Shown piece after piece: positions 42,952-53,700 of a stretch of DNA of 64,000 nt. The notes below the pieces were generated by a model, which saw only the letters and a list, made by a program, of their open reading frames with translations, was not told the DNA's origin and searched no databases. The stretch is from an uncultured Bacteroidales bacterium (GTDB lineage Bacteria > Bacteroidota > Bacteroidia > Bacteroidales > Paludibacteraceae), in the NCBI GenBank assembly GCA_902762355.1, contig CACWNR010000008.1:1-64000 (forward strand). Reading direction: 5' to 3'. The position numbers were made by a program, and so were the translations under genes. Numbering within the stretch: position 1 is the first letter of the stretch; every line of letters begins with the position of its first letter.

Positions 42952-44025
42952 ATGAGAAAAGTTTTAAGTATATTCACTTTGTTGGTGACGATTGCGGCCT
43001 ATGCGCAGCAGTTGCCGGACAGTCATTTCGAGAACTGGACGGATAAGTTCAAGAGCGATGTTCAATTGGCGGATTGGCATGGTAGTAATGTGAGTCAGGT
43101 AGGCTCTAAGTTTACGTTTATGTACCAGAAACCCGGTCGTACGGGTTATTGTGCGTACGTGACTGACCGCTCTATCGGTATTCCGAAACTGAATCTGGGT
43201 GCTACCGGTCCGGGCTATATGTCCTTGGGCCAACCGTGGCAGTATTTGAAGGGTCTGAACCTTAATAGTGCGACAGCCGGTACAGAAGGCGGTATCGCAT
43301 GGAAATATCGTCCGGACACGATGACGGTATGGGTAAAGCGTGTGGGACCGAATACGGACAAAGAGGACTTCCATCTGCTGTTCTATTCGTGGATTGGTAC
43401 GGCCAAGAGTTCGAAGTACAAGAACAAAGCAGGCGGTTGTACCAATACGGAGCGTATCAATGAGGAGTCGGATGTTCGTTCGGCTACTGATGGTAACGAG
43501 TGCGGCATTGACCAACCGGTGAAGCAAGTGGCAGAAGGATGGCATCGTGCGCGGGCTAAGTACAACGAGTGGACGCAGATCAAAGTGCCTATTCTCTATA
43601 AGAACGACGGCCGTCCGACGATGTGTAACGTCATCTTCTCGGCAGGTAACTACCCGGCTTTCCGTGCGAACGACGGCTTGTATGACGGCAATGCGCTCTA
43701 TATTGATGATGTAGAGCTGATTTACTCGTCACGTATCGACAAACTGACCATCAACGGCAAGGAATGGATAGAGTTTAATCCGAATACAGACAAGGTGCAG
43801 ACCTATAAACTGCCGGCCAATGGAGACGTGAAGATCGCCGGTTACCGCGGTATCGGTACGCTGACCAATATCAAAGGTGAGAAGGCTCGTTTCAACGGCC
43901 GTAAGTTGGACGGTCAGGAGATGACTATCGTGCCCGGTGAGGTGAACGGCAAACCCTGGGTTATCACGGTGAAGGCAGAAGATGGCAGTTCGACACACGT
44001 ATATAAAATTAAGATTGTAGCTTGA
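42952..44025 (+). CDS. Secreted PCMD-domain protein
   Basis: 357 residues from ATG 42952 (MRKVLSIFTLLVTIAAYAQQ signal). The body resembles the PCMD (putative carbohydrate metabolism) fold, a jelly-roll seen in Bacteroidales surface proteins: LPDSHFENWTD, a central WTQIKVPILYKNDGRP and ALYIDDVELIYSS. A C-terminal beta domain follows (about 240-357). Carbohydrate binding is inferred from the family. Confidence 0.7.
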   Translation: MRKVLSIFTLLVTIAAYAQQLPDSHFENWTDKFKSDVQLADWHGSNVSQVGSKFTFMYQKPGRTGYCAYVTDRSIGIPKLNLGATGPGYMSLGQPWQYLKGLNLNSATAGTEGGIAWKYRPDTMTVWVKRVGPNTDKEDFHLLFYSWIGTAKSSKYKNKAGGCTNTERINEESDVRSATDGNECGIDQPVKQVAEGWHRARAKYNEWTQIKVPILYKNDGRPTMCNVIFSAGNYPAFRANDGLYDGNALYIDDVELIYSSRIDKLTINGKEWIEFNPNTDKVQTYKLPANGDVKIAGYRGIGTLTNIKGEKARFNGRKLDGQEMTIVPGEVNGKPWVITVKAEDGSSTHVYKIKIVA

Positions 44026-45218
44026 TCAGTTTAGAATTACATACTATCGACATCGTGCTGCTGAGTGCACTGGCAGTGCTCTTCTTGGGGCAGCTCTATT
44101 TCTATGCCCGTTATATGGATGCGCCGGCGCGTAAGATGCGACACGATAAGATGTCTGAAGGGATAGAACCCTTAACGATTGAGGGTACGCCGGGTGTCTC
44201 GGTGGTTCTCTGCGCGCATAACGAGAGTTATAACCTGTCCAATTATCTGCAGGCTTTGTTGACGCAGGACTGGCCGGAATACGAGGTAATTGTGGTGGAC
44301 GATGGATCGGAAGATGACACGCGTGCGGTGGTGGAGAGTTATATGGTTCGTGACCCGCGTCTGCATATGACGTTTGTGCCTTATGGCGCACGGGTAGGTT
44401 CGACGAAGAAACTGGCGCTTACCTTGGCAGCGAAGGCAGCGCAGTACGACTATCTACTTCTGACGGACGCTGACTGCGTGCCGGAGAGCAACCGATGGAT
44501 TCGCGAGATGATGCGAGGCTTTGGTGGAAACAAAGACATTGTGTTGGGATTCAGCCCTTATTTCGCTGAGAAGGGACATATCAACCGCCTCGTGCGTTAT
44601 GACACGCTCTTCAACGGCCTCCATTACCTGGGTGCAGCGCTCTGCGGACATCCGTATATGGGCGTGGGACGTAACTTGGCCTATCGCAAGGATTTCTTCT
44701 TCGAGACCGGTGGTTTCACGCATTTGATGACGAGCCGTGCAGGGGATGATGACCTGTTTGTAAATCATGTAGCGACCAAAAAGAACACGGCGGTGGTATT
44801 GAGTCGGGATAGTTATACATGGTCGGTAGCCAAGAAAACGATGAAAGAGTGGTGGCAGCAGAAACGGCGTCATGTATCTGTCTCGCCGTCTTACCGCGAG
44901 AGCACGAAGTTCCGTTTGGCCCTCGAGCCCCTGACGCGCGGACTTTTTTATGTGCTTGTCCTGGCGATGCTGATTCTTTATTTCCCGCAGATACAGATTT
45001 GGCCGTTTGAGATGAGTCCGATCGCTATCCCGTTCTTGGCAGCAATCGGTTTGTTCCTCTTGCGCTGGTGGATCCAGACTGGAATCATCAATGCCGCGGC
45101 GCATAAGATGAGAGTAAAACGATTCAGTACATGGAGTGTGTTGTGGTTCGATATCGCGTTACCGCTCGTCAACCTCTACATGCTGATCGTACCTCAAAGA
45201 AAGAATAATAAATGGTAA
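44022..45218 (+). CDS. Membrane glycosyltransferase family 2
   Basis: 398 residues starting at TTG 44022, overlapping the upstream stop (TTGA). One N-terminal helix (VLLSALAVLFLGQLYFYARY), a GT-A core with VVDDGSEDDTRAV, LLTDADCVPESNRW, DDDLFVNHVA and the QQKRRHVSVS acceptor motif, then about three C-terminal helices. This processive-type layout suits synthesis of a surface or membrane glycan. Acceptor unknown. Confidence 0.87.
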   Translation: MISLELHTIDIVLLSALAVLFLGQLYFYARYMDAPARKMRHDKMSEGIEPLTIEGTPGVSVVLCAHNESYNLSNYLQALLTQDWPEYEVIVVDDGSEDDTRAVVESYMVRDPRLHMTFVPYGARVGSTKKLALTLAAKAAQYDYLLLTDADCVPESNRWIREMMRGFGGNKDIVLGFSPYFAEKGHINRLVRYDTLFNGLHYLGAALCGHPYMGVGRNLAYRKDFFFETGGFTHLMTSRAGDDDLFVNHVATKKNTAVVLSRDSYTWSVAKKTMKEWWQQKRRHVSVSPSYRESTKFRLALEPLTRGLFYVLVLAMLILYFPQIQIWPFEMSPIAIPFLAAIGLFLLRWWIQTGIINAAAHKMRVKRFSTWSVLWFDIALPLVNLYMLIVPQRKNNKW

Positions 45219-45235
45219 ATTAAAATTGTACAAAT

Positions 45236-45544
45236 ATGGCAGAACAGAAAGAATTGAAGATCAACATCGCCCAGGATAAAGCACAGGGCGTGTTCGCAAA
45301 CTTAGCGCTCATCGCGCATACTCCTACGGAGTTCGTATTGGATTTCGCGCAACTGATGCCGGGTGTTCCGCAGGCCAATGTGGTAGCACGTGTAGTCGTT
45401 ACACCGGATCAGGCAAAGAAGATCCTCGGTGCGCTCCAGAACAATATCGGCCAGTACGAGCAGAAGTTCGGTACGATCCAACCGATCGGTGGCCCCGTTC
45501 CGGGAAGTACCCTTCCTTTGACCTTCACCGGCGGTGAAGCATGA
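45236..45544 (+). CDS. DUF3467 protein
   Basis: 102 residues. NIAQDKAQGVFANLALIAHT, FVLDFAQLMPGVPQANVVAR and VTPDQAKKILGALQNNIGQY are the family core. Function unknown; members are small cytosolic proteins in many phyla. 17 nt after the glycosyltransferase. Confidence 0.88.
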   Translation: MAEQKELKINIAQDKAQGVFANLALIAHTPTEFVLDFAQLMPGVPQANVVARVVVTPDQAKKILGALQNNIGQYEQKFGTIQPIGGPVPGSTLPLTFTGGEA

Positions 45545-45601
45545 CGCTTCGCGTATTGGATATTTGAAATTTGACAGTTGATATTTTAAATTATAAATAC
45601 T

Positions 45602-46477
45602 ATGAAACATTTCCCTGCTTCGCAGTTAATCATCAATGGTGATGGTTCTGCATTCCATTTGCATCTCAAACCGGAGTTCTTGGCTGACAAAATCATCCTT
45701 GTTGGTGACCAAGACCGTGTAAACATCGTAGCTTCCTTCTTTGACGAAGGCTCTATCGAGTGCGACGTTCAGAGTCGTGAGTTCCACACGATTACCGGTA
45801 AGTATAAAGGAAAACGTATCTCGTGTATCTCCACCGGTATTGGTACGGATAACTGCGATATCGTGATGAACGAGATCGACTCGTTGGCTAATATCGATTA
45901 CAACACCCGCGAAGAGAAAGCCGTTAAGCGTCAGTTGGAGATCATCCGTATCGGTACGTGTGGCGGTATGCAAGAGGATATCCCTCTGGGTACCTTCCTC
46001 GTAAGCCAGAAATCGATCGGTTTCGATGGCGTGCTCGCTTTCTATCACGACCGCGACAAGATTGCTGATCTCGGTTTTGAGAAAGCATTGGTTGATTTCA
46101 TCGGTTATCCGAAGAAAGCCGCAGTGCCGTACGTAGTAGCAGCTAACCCGGAGCTTGTAGATCGTATCGCGAAAGACGACATGATGCGTGGTTGCACGAT
46201 TGCAGCCAACGGTTTCTATGGTCCGCAAGGCCGTAACCTGCGTGTGGATATTGCCGTACCGGATATCAACGAGAAGATCACGGCGTTCCGTTACGAGGGT
46301 CAGCGTATCACCAACTACGAGATGGAAGGTAGTTGTATCGCCGGTTTGGCACTCCATATGGGTCACAAGGCGATGACCGTTTGCTGCGTGATTGCGCAGC
46401 GTAAGGTGGAAGCCGCTAACACGGATTATAAACCGCGTGTGAAAGAACTGATTAAGACCGTTCTGGAGAGATTCTAA
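45602..46477 (+). CDS. Nucleoside phosphorylase (uridine phosphorylase-like)
   Basis: 291 residues. IRIGTCGGMQEDIPLGTFLV is the phosphate-binding loop and NYEMEGSCIAGLALHMGHKA the ribose-binding Glu region of PNP/UDP family enzymes. Nucleoside plus phosphate gives base plus ribose 1-phosphate. Base preference not determinable. Preceded by a 45-nt AT-rich repeat spacer (45556-45600); overlaps the next start (TAATG). Confidence 0.88.
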   Translation: MKHFPASQLIINGDGSAFHLHLKPEFLADKIILVGDQDRVNIVASFFDEGSIECDVQSREFHTITGKYKGKRISCISTGIGTDNCDIVMNEIDSLANIDYNTREEKAVKRQLEIIRIGTCGGMQEDIPLGTFLVSQKSIGFDGVLAFYHDRDKIADLGFEKALVDFIGYPKKAAVPYVVAANPELVDRIAKDDMMRGCTIAANGFYGPQGRNLRVDIAVPDINEKITAFRYEGQRITNYEMEGSCIAGLALHMGHKAMTVCCVIAQRKVEAANTDYKPRVKELIKTVLERF

Positions 46478-48486
46478 TGAAGAAGATAGTATGTATCGTA
46501 TTGGCAGCCGCGGGGATACTCTGCGGCTGTCAACAAAAAAAGACTTGTGAACAGCAAGCTTTTCAATATAACGTGGATAAATTCTATGACTTGGAGATCC
46601 TCCGATACGATGTACCGGAGTTTGACAGTTTGAGCCTTCAGCAGAAATCGCTGCTGTACTGCTTGAGCGAGGCAGCATTGTGGGGACGCGACATCCTCTT
46701 CGATCAGAACGGCCGTTACAACCTGCGTATCCGTCGGGCGTGTGAGGAACTGTACCTCAAAATGTCAAATGACAAATCACAAATCACAAATGATGAGTTT
46801 GAGAAATTTGAGAAATATCTCAAACGAATTTGGTTCTCTAACGGTATTCACCATCATTACAGCGAGGATAAGTTCTTGCCGGAATTCGACCAGGCTTGGT
46901 TCGAATCTGCTTGTGAGAAAGCGGGCGTAGAGTACGATCCGACTATCCTGTCCGTTATGTTCGATCCGGCTGTCATGCCGAAGCGTACGACCGCTCAGGA
47001 TGGCGTTGATCTGGTGGCTTGCTCTGCCGGCAACTATTACGGCGAAGGTGTCACCCAAGCGGAGGCTGAGGCTTGGTATGCTGCCCACAAAGACAATAGC
47101 TCGGAACCGCTCTGGATTGGTCTCAACTCCCAACTCGTCAAGAACGAGAACGGCGAGATCGAAGAGCGCGTCTATAAGGTAGGTGGTCTGTACGGCGAAG
47201 CCTTGGAGAAGGTGGTCTATTGGCTCAAAGAGGCATTGAAGTACGCAGAGAATGACCAACAACGCGAGGTGATCGAGAAGATGATCGCCTTCAACGAGAC
47301 AGGTGACCTCAAACTGTTCAACGAGTACTGCATCGCGTGGGTGAAAGATCTGGACAGCCGTGTTGATTTCGTGAACGGTTTTACGGAGACCTATTCCGAC
47401 CCGTTAGGCATCACCGGTACATGGGAATCGATGGTTAACTTCAAAGATCTGGCAGCTACCAAACGTACCCAACTCATCTCCGATAACGCACAATGGTTCG
47501 AAGACCACTCGACGACCGATCCGAAATACAAGAAGGAGGAAGTCAAAGGTGTGACCGCCAAGGTTATTACGGCGGCTATCTTGGCCGGTGACTGCTATCC
47601 CGCTACGCCGATAGGTATCAACCTGCCGAACGCTAACTGGATCCGCAAAGAATACGGATCGAAGTCCGTGACGATTGACAACCTGATGCACGCGTACAAC
47701 GAGGCGGCGAAGGGTAACGGCTTCAACGAGGAGTTCATGATCGACGATGAGATACGCGCTATCTATGAGAAATATGGTGCGATGTGCGGCGACCTGCATA
47801 CGGATTTACATGAATGCGTTGGTCATGGTAGTGGCAAACTGATGCCGGGTGTGACCAAGGATGCCCTCAAGGAGCATGCCTCGACCATAGAAGAGGCGCG
47901 TGCTGACTTGTTCGGTCTGTATTATCTGGCAGATCCGAAACTTGTTGAACTCGGTCTGCTGCCGAATATGGAAGCGTACAAGGCCGGTTTTTACCAGCAG
48001 ATGATGAACGGTCTCATGACCCAACTCGTGCGTATCGAGCCTGGTAAGGATATCGAGGAAGCGCACATGCGCAACCGCCAACTCATCGCGAACTGGTGTT
48101 ATGCGCATGCCAATGGTGAGATGGAGATCATCGAACGTGACGGCAAACACTATTTGCAGATCAATGACTACGAAGGCGTACGTCGCCTGTATGGTGAACT
48201 GCTGGCGGAGATCCAGCGTATCACTTCCGAAGGTGACTATGCCGCTGCCAAGGAGATGGTAGAGACCTATGCGGTGAAGGTGAACCAAGACCTCCACAAA
48301 GAGATCCTGGAGCGCTATCAGAAACTCAACTTGGCTCCGTATAAAGGTTTCGTCAATCCGGTTTATCGCGTAGAGCGTAACGCTGAAGGTGAGATCAGCA
48401 ATGTTACCCTCGATTTCACAGAAGGTTACATCGAGCAACACCTGCGTTACAGCCGCGACTATAGTCCGCTACCGAGTGTCAATTAA
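46477..48486 (+). CDS. M49-family dipeptidyl peptidase III-like lipoprotein
   Basis: 669 residues. Lipoprotein signal (IVLAAAGILCGCQQKK). Zinc motif HECVGHGSGK (HEXXGH of M49) and second motif EEARADLFGLYYL. Releases dipeptides from peptides, here probably in the periplasm. In-frame TCAAATGACAAATCACAAAT repeats at 46761-46794 encode MSNDKSQITNDEF. Confidence 0.9.
   Translation: MKKIVCIVLAAAGILCGCQQKKTCEQQAFQYNVDKFYDLEILRYDVPEFDSLSLQQKSLLYCLSEAALWGRDILFDQNGRYNLRIRRACEELYLKMSNDKSQITNDEFEKFEKYLKRIWFSNGIHHHYSEDKFLPEFDQAWFESACEKAGVEYDPTILSVMFDPAVMPKRTTAQDGVDLVACSAGNYYGEGVTQAEAEAWYAAHKDNSSEPLWIGLNSQLVKNENGEIEERVYKVGGLYGEALEKVVYWLKEALKYAENDQQREVIEKMIAFNETGDLKLFNEYCIAWVKDLDSRVDFVNGFTETYSDPLGITGTWESMVNFKDLAATKRTQLISDNAQWFEDHSTTDPKYKKEEVKGVTAKVITAAILAGDCYPATPIGINLPNANWIRKEYGSKSVTIDNLMHAYNEAAKGNGFNEEFMIDDEIRAIYEKYGAMCGDLHTDLHECVGHGSGKLMPGVTKDALKEHASTIEEARADLFGLYYLADPKLVELGLLPNMEAYKAGFYQQMMNGLMTQLVRIEPGKDIEEAHMRNRQLIANWCYAHANGEMEIIERDGKHYLQINDYEGVRRLYGELLAEIQRITSEGDYAAAKEMVETYAVKVNQDLHKEILERYQKLNLAPYKGFVNPVYRVERNAEGEISNVTLDFTEGYIEQHLRYSRDYSPLPSVN
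46761..46794. repeat. AT-rich tandem repeat inside the M49 peptidase gene
   Basis: TCACAAATCACAAATGATGA-type repeat, in frame, giving NDKSQITND. Confidence 0.75.
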
Positions 48487-50101
48487 ACTGCCGATATCAA
48501 AGAGTATTGCCAACAGAATACTGTTGCTGCAGGCTATCCATGGAGATCCGCTTATGCGGGTCTCTTCGGATATGCCGGACGATGTGATCGTGCTGCATGA
48601 TGTCCTCGCGCGCCTACGCGAACATAAAAAAGGAGAACCATTGACGCTCTACCTTAAGAACTGCGGTACGGCGTTACGGTTCTTGCAAGTGCACATAGCC
48701 AAGTGCTATCCCGGCGAGCCAATCATCCTCACTGGTGACCCGCGACTCATGGAGCGTGACGGCAAACCGACTAGTCAGACCACCTCTGCGAAGATTTTGC
48801 ATGGCGAAAATATATCGGTAGAGGAAGACGAAAGTCCGTATATCACGATGAGTCGCAAGATCGCTGAGGCTTATCCGAATGTTTCGATAGAAGCCTGCTG
48901 GAGCAGCGCTTCCTACTGGTATGAATACATAGCGATACATGGTGGAGAGTTGGCGTTAGAGGGACTCAAAGAGGATAGCCTGCAAGGCGATAAAATCGTT
49001 GCTGATATCTATGCCAAATACTTTGGCGTAGAGACGACGTTTGTAGATGGTGGAGCAAAGATAAAAAAATTACCAATCACAAATTACCAATCACAAATTG
49101 CAATTGATTTTGTCAATTGCATAGATCTATATCCGTCGGTGGCATTAACGTGTGAGCGTTTAGGGTTTACTCTCCAAGCGTCCGGTATAGAAAATCTTCG
49201 GTACAAAGAGTCTGATCGCATAGAGGCGGTTGAGAAGCATGAGGTACGAAATGATCATCGAATGGCGATGGCGTTGATGTGTGCAGACTATCCGGTAGAG
49301 ATAGAAGAGCAAGCATGTATCGCCAAGAGTTATCCGAACTTCGTGCCGCAACATATTACGCCGATTAAGGGCGTGAATGATGACAATTTGGGCAAAAAGC
49401 ATGCTTTGTCCAAATTGGTCCATGCGGCGACGAGTGAATATGTGTGGCTTCATGACGATGATGTCATTTTGCCGGATGCGACACGAAAAGCAGTAATTTT
49501 AGAGGGAGACTTAATCATTCTGCCGCTCCGCATGGAGAGTGAGCATGCCAGGCCGTCTTTGTTGGAGAAATTGCAGATAGCAGAGTATGCCGCGATACAG
49601 GAGTTAACGATGAGGAGCGCAAAAAGAAATACTGCTGTTATGTGTTCCGGGGCGAACCTGATTGTGAGAAGAGAGGTATGGTTGGAATGCGAGCGTGAGT
49701 TGCATCCTGAGATTCCGAGTGGCGATGACATGTTCCTTTTGGAAGCCGCCAAGCGTCGCGGGTATAAGATAGGTGTGATTGATGAACCCGACTATACGGC
49801 GATCGTGCGTCCGCAGACGACCTGGAAAGCCTTCTTCCGTCAGCGCATGCGCTGGGCAGGGAAGGCACCGAAATATACGGATCGCGATATTATCCGTTGC
49901 GGAAGAATCGTGGCTGCGGCGAATATCATACAGATACTATGTCCGCTGATCATTCTGGTGAAGTTTCCGATTGAGTATGGGTTGATCAAAAAAAGAGAAC
50001 CACAAACCTCGTGGCTTGTGGCACTCCTTTTCGAAATCGTTTATCCGATTTATATTCTCATTGTTTTCTTAGGCGGACTCGCACGCACCAACCGATGGTG
50101 A
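48476..50101 (+). CDS. AroA (EPSP synthase)-glycosyltransferase 2 fusion, internally shortened
   Basis: 541 residues from GTG 48476. The first part is EPSP synthase: LPISKSIANRILLLQAIHG, NCGTALRFL, LTGDPRLMER, SPYITMSRKIAEAYP, EACWSSASYWYE, SLQGDKIVADI, YKESDRIEAVE, DHRMAMALM and KSYPNF. Compared with Bacteroides AroA it lacks about 45 residues after RLMER, about 18 before the EACWS motif and about 32 between DRIEAVE and DHRMAMA. At 49342 the frame runs straight into a family 2 glycosyltransferase that lacks its first about 60 residues: GKKHALSKLVHAATSEYVWL, HDDDVILP, FFRQRMRWAGKA and C-terminal membrane helices. One open frame throughout. Either a real degenerate fusion or a multi-deletion artefact. 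Confidence 0.75.
   Translation: MSIKLPISKSIANRILLLQAIHGDPLMRVSSDMPDDVIVLHDVLARLREHKKGEPLTLYLKNCGTALRFLQVHIAKCYPGEPIILTGDPRLMERDGKPTSQTTSAKILHGENISVEEDESPYITMSRKIAEAYPNVSIEACWSSASYWYEYIAIHGGELALEGLKEDSLQGDKIVADIYAKYFGVETTFVDGGAKIKKLPITNYQSQIAIDFVNCIDLYPSVALTCERLGFTLQASGIENLRYKESDRIEAVEKHEVRNDHRMAMALMCADYPVEIEEQACIAKSYPNFVPQHITPIKGVNDDNLGKKHALSKLVHAATSEYVWLHDDDVILPDATRKAVILEGDLIILPLRMESEHARPSLLEKLQIAEYAAIQELTMRSAKRNTAVMCSGANLIVRREVWLECERELHPEIPSGDDMFLLEAAKRRGYKIGVIDEPDYTAIVRPQTTWKAFFRQRMRWAGKAPKYTDRDIIRCGRIVAAANIIQILCPLIILVKFPIEYGLIKKREPQTSWLVALLFEIVYPIYILIVFLGGLARTNRW
49070..49110. repeat. AT-rich tandem repeat inside the aroA part
   Basis: TTACCAATCACAAATTACCA-type repeat, in frame, giving LPITNYQSQIA. 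Confidence 0.75.
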
Positions 50102-50741
50102 GTAGCAACATACATCCCCATGCTACATCGCCGATGGGTTGTTCTACCTCATCGGGTACAGGATCTTCGTTGTAACCAGGCAATACACCATCCTCTGTCT
50201 TCGTGGCACGTCTTGGTGCTCCGATTCTTTGTGAGGCTACATCGCCTGCTGTTGTAGCACCGACTGCCGTAATGGCATTGTTCTTGGTAGGCACATAGAT
50301 GGTGCCGGAGTATGCTATAGAGGTATATTTGATTCCTCGTGAACTACTACTTCCATTGGTGGTTGCGATAGAGCCACTTCCACCGCCACTTCCGACGGAT
50401 TGTACGGACGCATCACTGGTTTGATGCATGCGCACCGAAGTGGAAGACATTGCTGCTTTCGGTGCGGTAGGCGCAGTAACGAATGAATACGCCGGTGCAC
50501 TATGATGCAGCATCGGAGCCACCGAACTGCGCGGCGCTTTGAGAGAAACCGTTGGTGCATTAGGTGTCGCTACCGGTGAAGCGGAGCGAACAGCCACCGC
50601 ACCCGGATTCACTGGTGCCGGGGTCTTTTCTCCGAATAAGAAGTATGCTACGAGGCAAAGCCAGAGACAGCAAAAGACGATACCTGCACCGAGAATAATA
50701 TGTTTTCGTTGGAGTTGCATAGCTATTTCAATAGGGCTCAT
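50058..50741 (-). CDS. Unknown membrane protein with Ala/Ser-rich spacer
   Basis: 227 residues. An N-terminal helix (GAGIVFCCLWLCLVAYFLF), a long Ala/Pro/Ser/Thr-rich region with a glycine-serine run, then a C-terminal PIGDVAWGCMLLLTIGWCVR followed by a basic end. The C-terminal helix and basic tail look like a sorting signal of the kind some Bacteroidales surface proteins carry, but I do not recognise the family. 16 nt downstream of the giant gene, so co-transcribed; overlaps the aroA-GT gene tail-to-tail by 44 nt. ATG 50720 is an alternative start. Confidence 0.55.
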   Translation of the reverse strand: MSPIEIAMQLQRKHIILGAGIVFCCLWLCLVAYFLFGEKTPAPVNPGAVAVRSASPVATPNAPTVSLKAPRSSVAPMLHHSAPAYSFVTAPTAPKAAMSSTSVRMHQTSDASVQSVGSGGGSGSIATTNGSSSSRGIKYTSIAYSGTIYVPTKNNAITAVGATTAGDVASQRIGAPRRATKTEDGVLPGYNEDPVPDEVEQPIGDVAWGCMLLLTIGWCVRVRLRKQ

Positions 50742-50757
50742 GGTAAACCTCTTTCTT

Positions 50758-53700
50758 TTAACGGTTTAACAATTGTTTACCTGTCACATCGTATATATCC
50801 TCTCCGCGTTGGATATATACATGCCCGTTGATAAGCAGTTTACGAACAACACCATTCGGTGCTTTAGTGACATCAATGTCGGTTGTCACTTGCGGCACTT
50901 TCCTATTCACAATTACATTCAGCGAGAAGCGTGTATTGGTGTACAACTGCTTCGTGGTAGTAATCGTATATGTATCATACAACAAGTTCGTTGTCGTACC
51001 CGTCACGGCATCGTGCAGATATACAGCCGCTACCTCGTCAATCGGGTAGTCTTCGCTCAAACCGAAAGTGTACGTGCCGGCGGTATAACAATAAACTCCC
51101 ATCGGAATGAATGAGGTTTTCGCTTTCTCATCATTCACAGCTTGGAATGCCAATTGCAGGTCAGCCGGTTTCATGTATATCTGCGGGCGAGCGGTGTAGA
51201 AGGTAGTGAACTTCTGCAGGTCATAACCTAACTGATACTCATCGGTGAAGTCCGGACGAATACGCAAGTTCGTTTGATCGCTTTGACCATTACCGCTCAA
51301 TGTAACACCCACAAAGATGGACGCGTCCTCATTTTCTGCTTCAGCAGCCAGATGACGTGCCGGCGCTGTGAGTTGACGATTGCCTTGATCGAAGGTCAAA
51401 TCTCCTGTTCCGGCTCCTTGTACGAATACTGCCAGGAACGGATCTAGTTTGCTGATAGAAGACGAGATCTTCTGCTCATATGTAATCTTACCGGCATTGA
51501 ATGATGGCATTGTCAGGTAGACATTTGTCTCATCAGTATATTTCCATACAGCCTCTGCTTCTTCCGTCTTTGGAGATACACACTCCAACCAACCAGCCGT
51601 GATCTTACCGTCTTCGTACGCGTCAAATGCCGATACGTATGGATGAGCAATAAGATTCCAGTTGTGGTTGTTAATAGAACTTGGACCTGTATATTGCGTT
51701 AACGTCACAGTATTAGAGGTCTTCGTGTCTTCTTCGTTCGTGAGATTCGTACTGCTAAGCGCCATCGGGAAGATAAGTTCTTTGAGGTATTGGCTGCTCA
51801 CGGCAATGTTATAACCGACTCCGGCTTTCAGTTGCGCACCACTCACCGGTGTCCAGTGGCCAGGAGCCCCCTTGTTACTTCCCTCGGCAGCACGAGCCGC
51901 TGCATCGTATTCTACGATCTCGTAGTCTGTTCCGCGAACGGGCACCTCGCCATTCGACCAGCGGATATCGGCTATATTACAGTCGTACGGCAACGAGAAG
52001 AAGTAATAACGGTCGTTATTAATACGACGACTGACAAGCACTTGCTCATCTTTGGTAATCAGGTTACCATTCAATTTCGCCACAGGAGCATTCTCTTTCT
52101 CCACACGGAACTGAACGGACGACACATTAAACGTACGGCTTGACGGAATATTCATTGTACCTCCCGGGTAGATGGTGAGGTTACGAATCGTGTGTGCATC
52201 ATTAGCCGTTCCGTCTACTGCTTTAGTCAGAGTTGCTCCCTTGAGGATGACAACATCGCATTCTTGACAAGTTGCTAAATCGTGCCATTTGTTTTTAAAG
52301 ATCGTATCTGTCGTTGTCTTGGTTTCTTCTACCATGATAGGTACTTTGTATTCACGGCTCACCTTCAGTTCTGAACCCTCATAGACATTAATACGCATCA
52401 TAGAGCAAGAGAGCGTATCCAATTGCGGAATAGGAATCGTATAGGTACCATCCTCATTACGTTTGCCACCAATTTCATCCACTGTAGTAATTGAATCGAA
52501 GGTAGCGTAATACTTATTATAATCAAACAGACCTAAATCTTTGAAACTATTACATGTACCTTTACCGGTAGTACCTGAACCACAAATATTGCGTCCGTTC
52601 CATTCCTTTGAGAAGGTAGCAAAGGTCGTTGTATTTTGTGCAACAGCATCGTCACCACTAGTTACAGCCAAATCGCGGAAAAGGATAGCACGTGCGGTGG
52701 CCAATTCAATCGAATCATGCGTTAAATCGATGCCATAGAGATCCATATCAGCCTGTACTTCTTCTGGGTAGTCGGATACTTTCTTGCCATAATCCATGTT
52801 TCGCACTTTCGCTTTCCATGCAGCTTCATTACGGCAGTTCTTTGTGGAGACAGAAGTAACCCCTGTTGAGCTTGCACCAAAGCAGTCTATGACGTCAGAG
52901 CCTTTCTTCAGCAACAACGCATCATCACCATTGAAGATGAATGTCTTACCAATAAGTCCCGCGCTTGTTTTGCATTCAATCCAGCGCGGATTATCTGTCT
53001 CAGAACTTTCTGTTGTAGCTTTAGTGGTTAACCAACTGTCGGCACAGCTCGATACAGGCTCGCTATCCAAAGGACGGGTAAAGAAAATAATTTCTTGTCC
53101 TTTGTATATAGTGTTGACAGACGACAAGTCATATTCCTTAGTAGTTACCTCTCCCTTACTGCGGGTAACCACAATAATTTTATAGGTAGATAAATCTTCA
53201 TCTGCATCCGTACCATTATAGATTGAGATGAGTTTCATAGAACCCTCTCCTTCGAAATACTTAGCGAAGAACAATTTTTCTGCCACTTTAGCTGTTCCGC
53301 CGGTTGGCTTCTCCTGTTTGTCTTCAATCTGCACATAAGCATGAGCATCGGCATCTAAGTTGATGCGAATACTATCCGGGAACCATTCTGCCAATTCAAG
53401 TGAGGTAGAAGTAGTGGTAAAGGAAACGGGTTCTCCATAGCAATTACCACTGGTTCCTGCTCCTATCTTCACGTAGTATGTGGTGTTTTCGCTCAAACCG
53501 GAAATGTTTGCAGGACTTGATGCTCCAGCTTGAGAAGCAACCTCTGTTATACAATCTTCATCGGAATATATCTTGATGGTAGCAGTAGATGCTAAAGCCG
53601 TCCATTTAAAAGAAGCTGACTTTAAAGCAGGCGTAATGATAATGTTGTAAGGAACATCATCACAATCCGTCGTTGTAAAGTTACCGAAGTAAGAACGATT

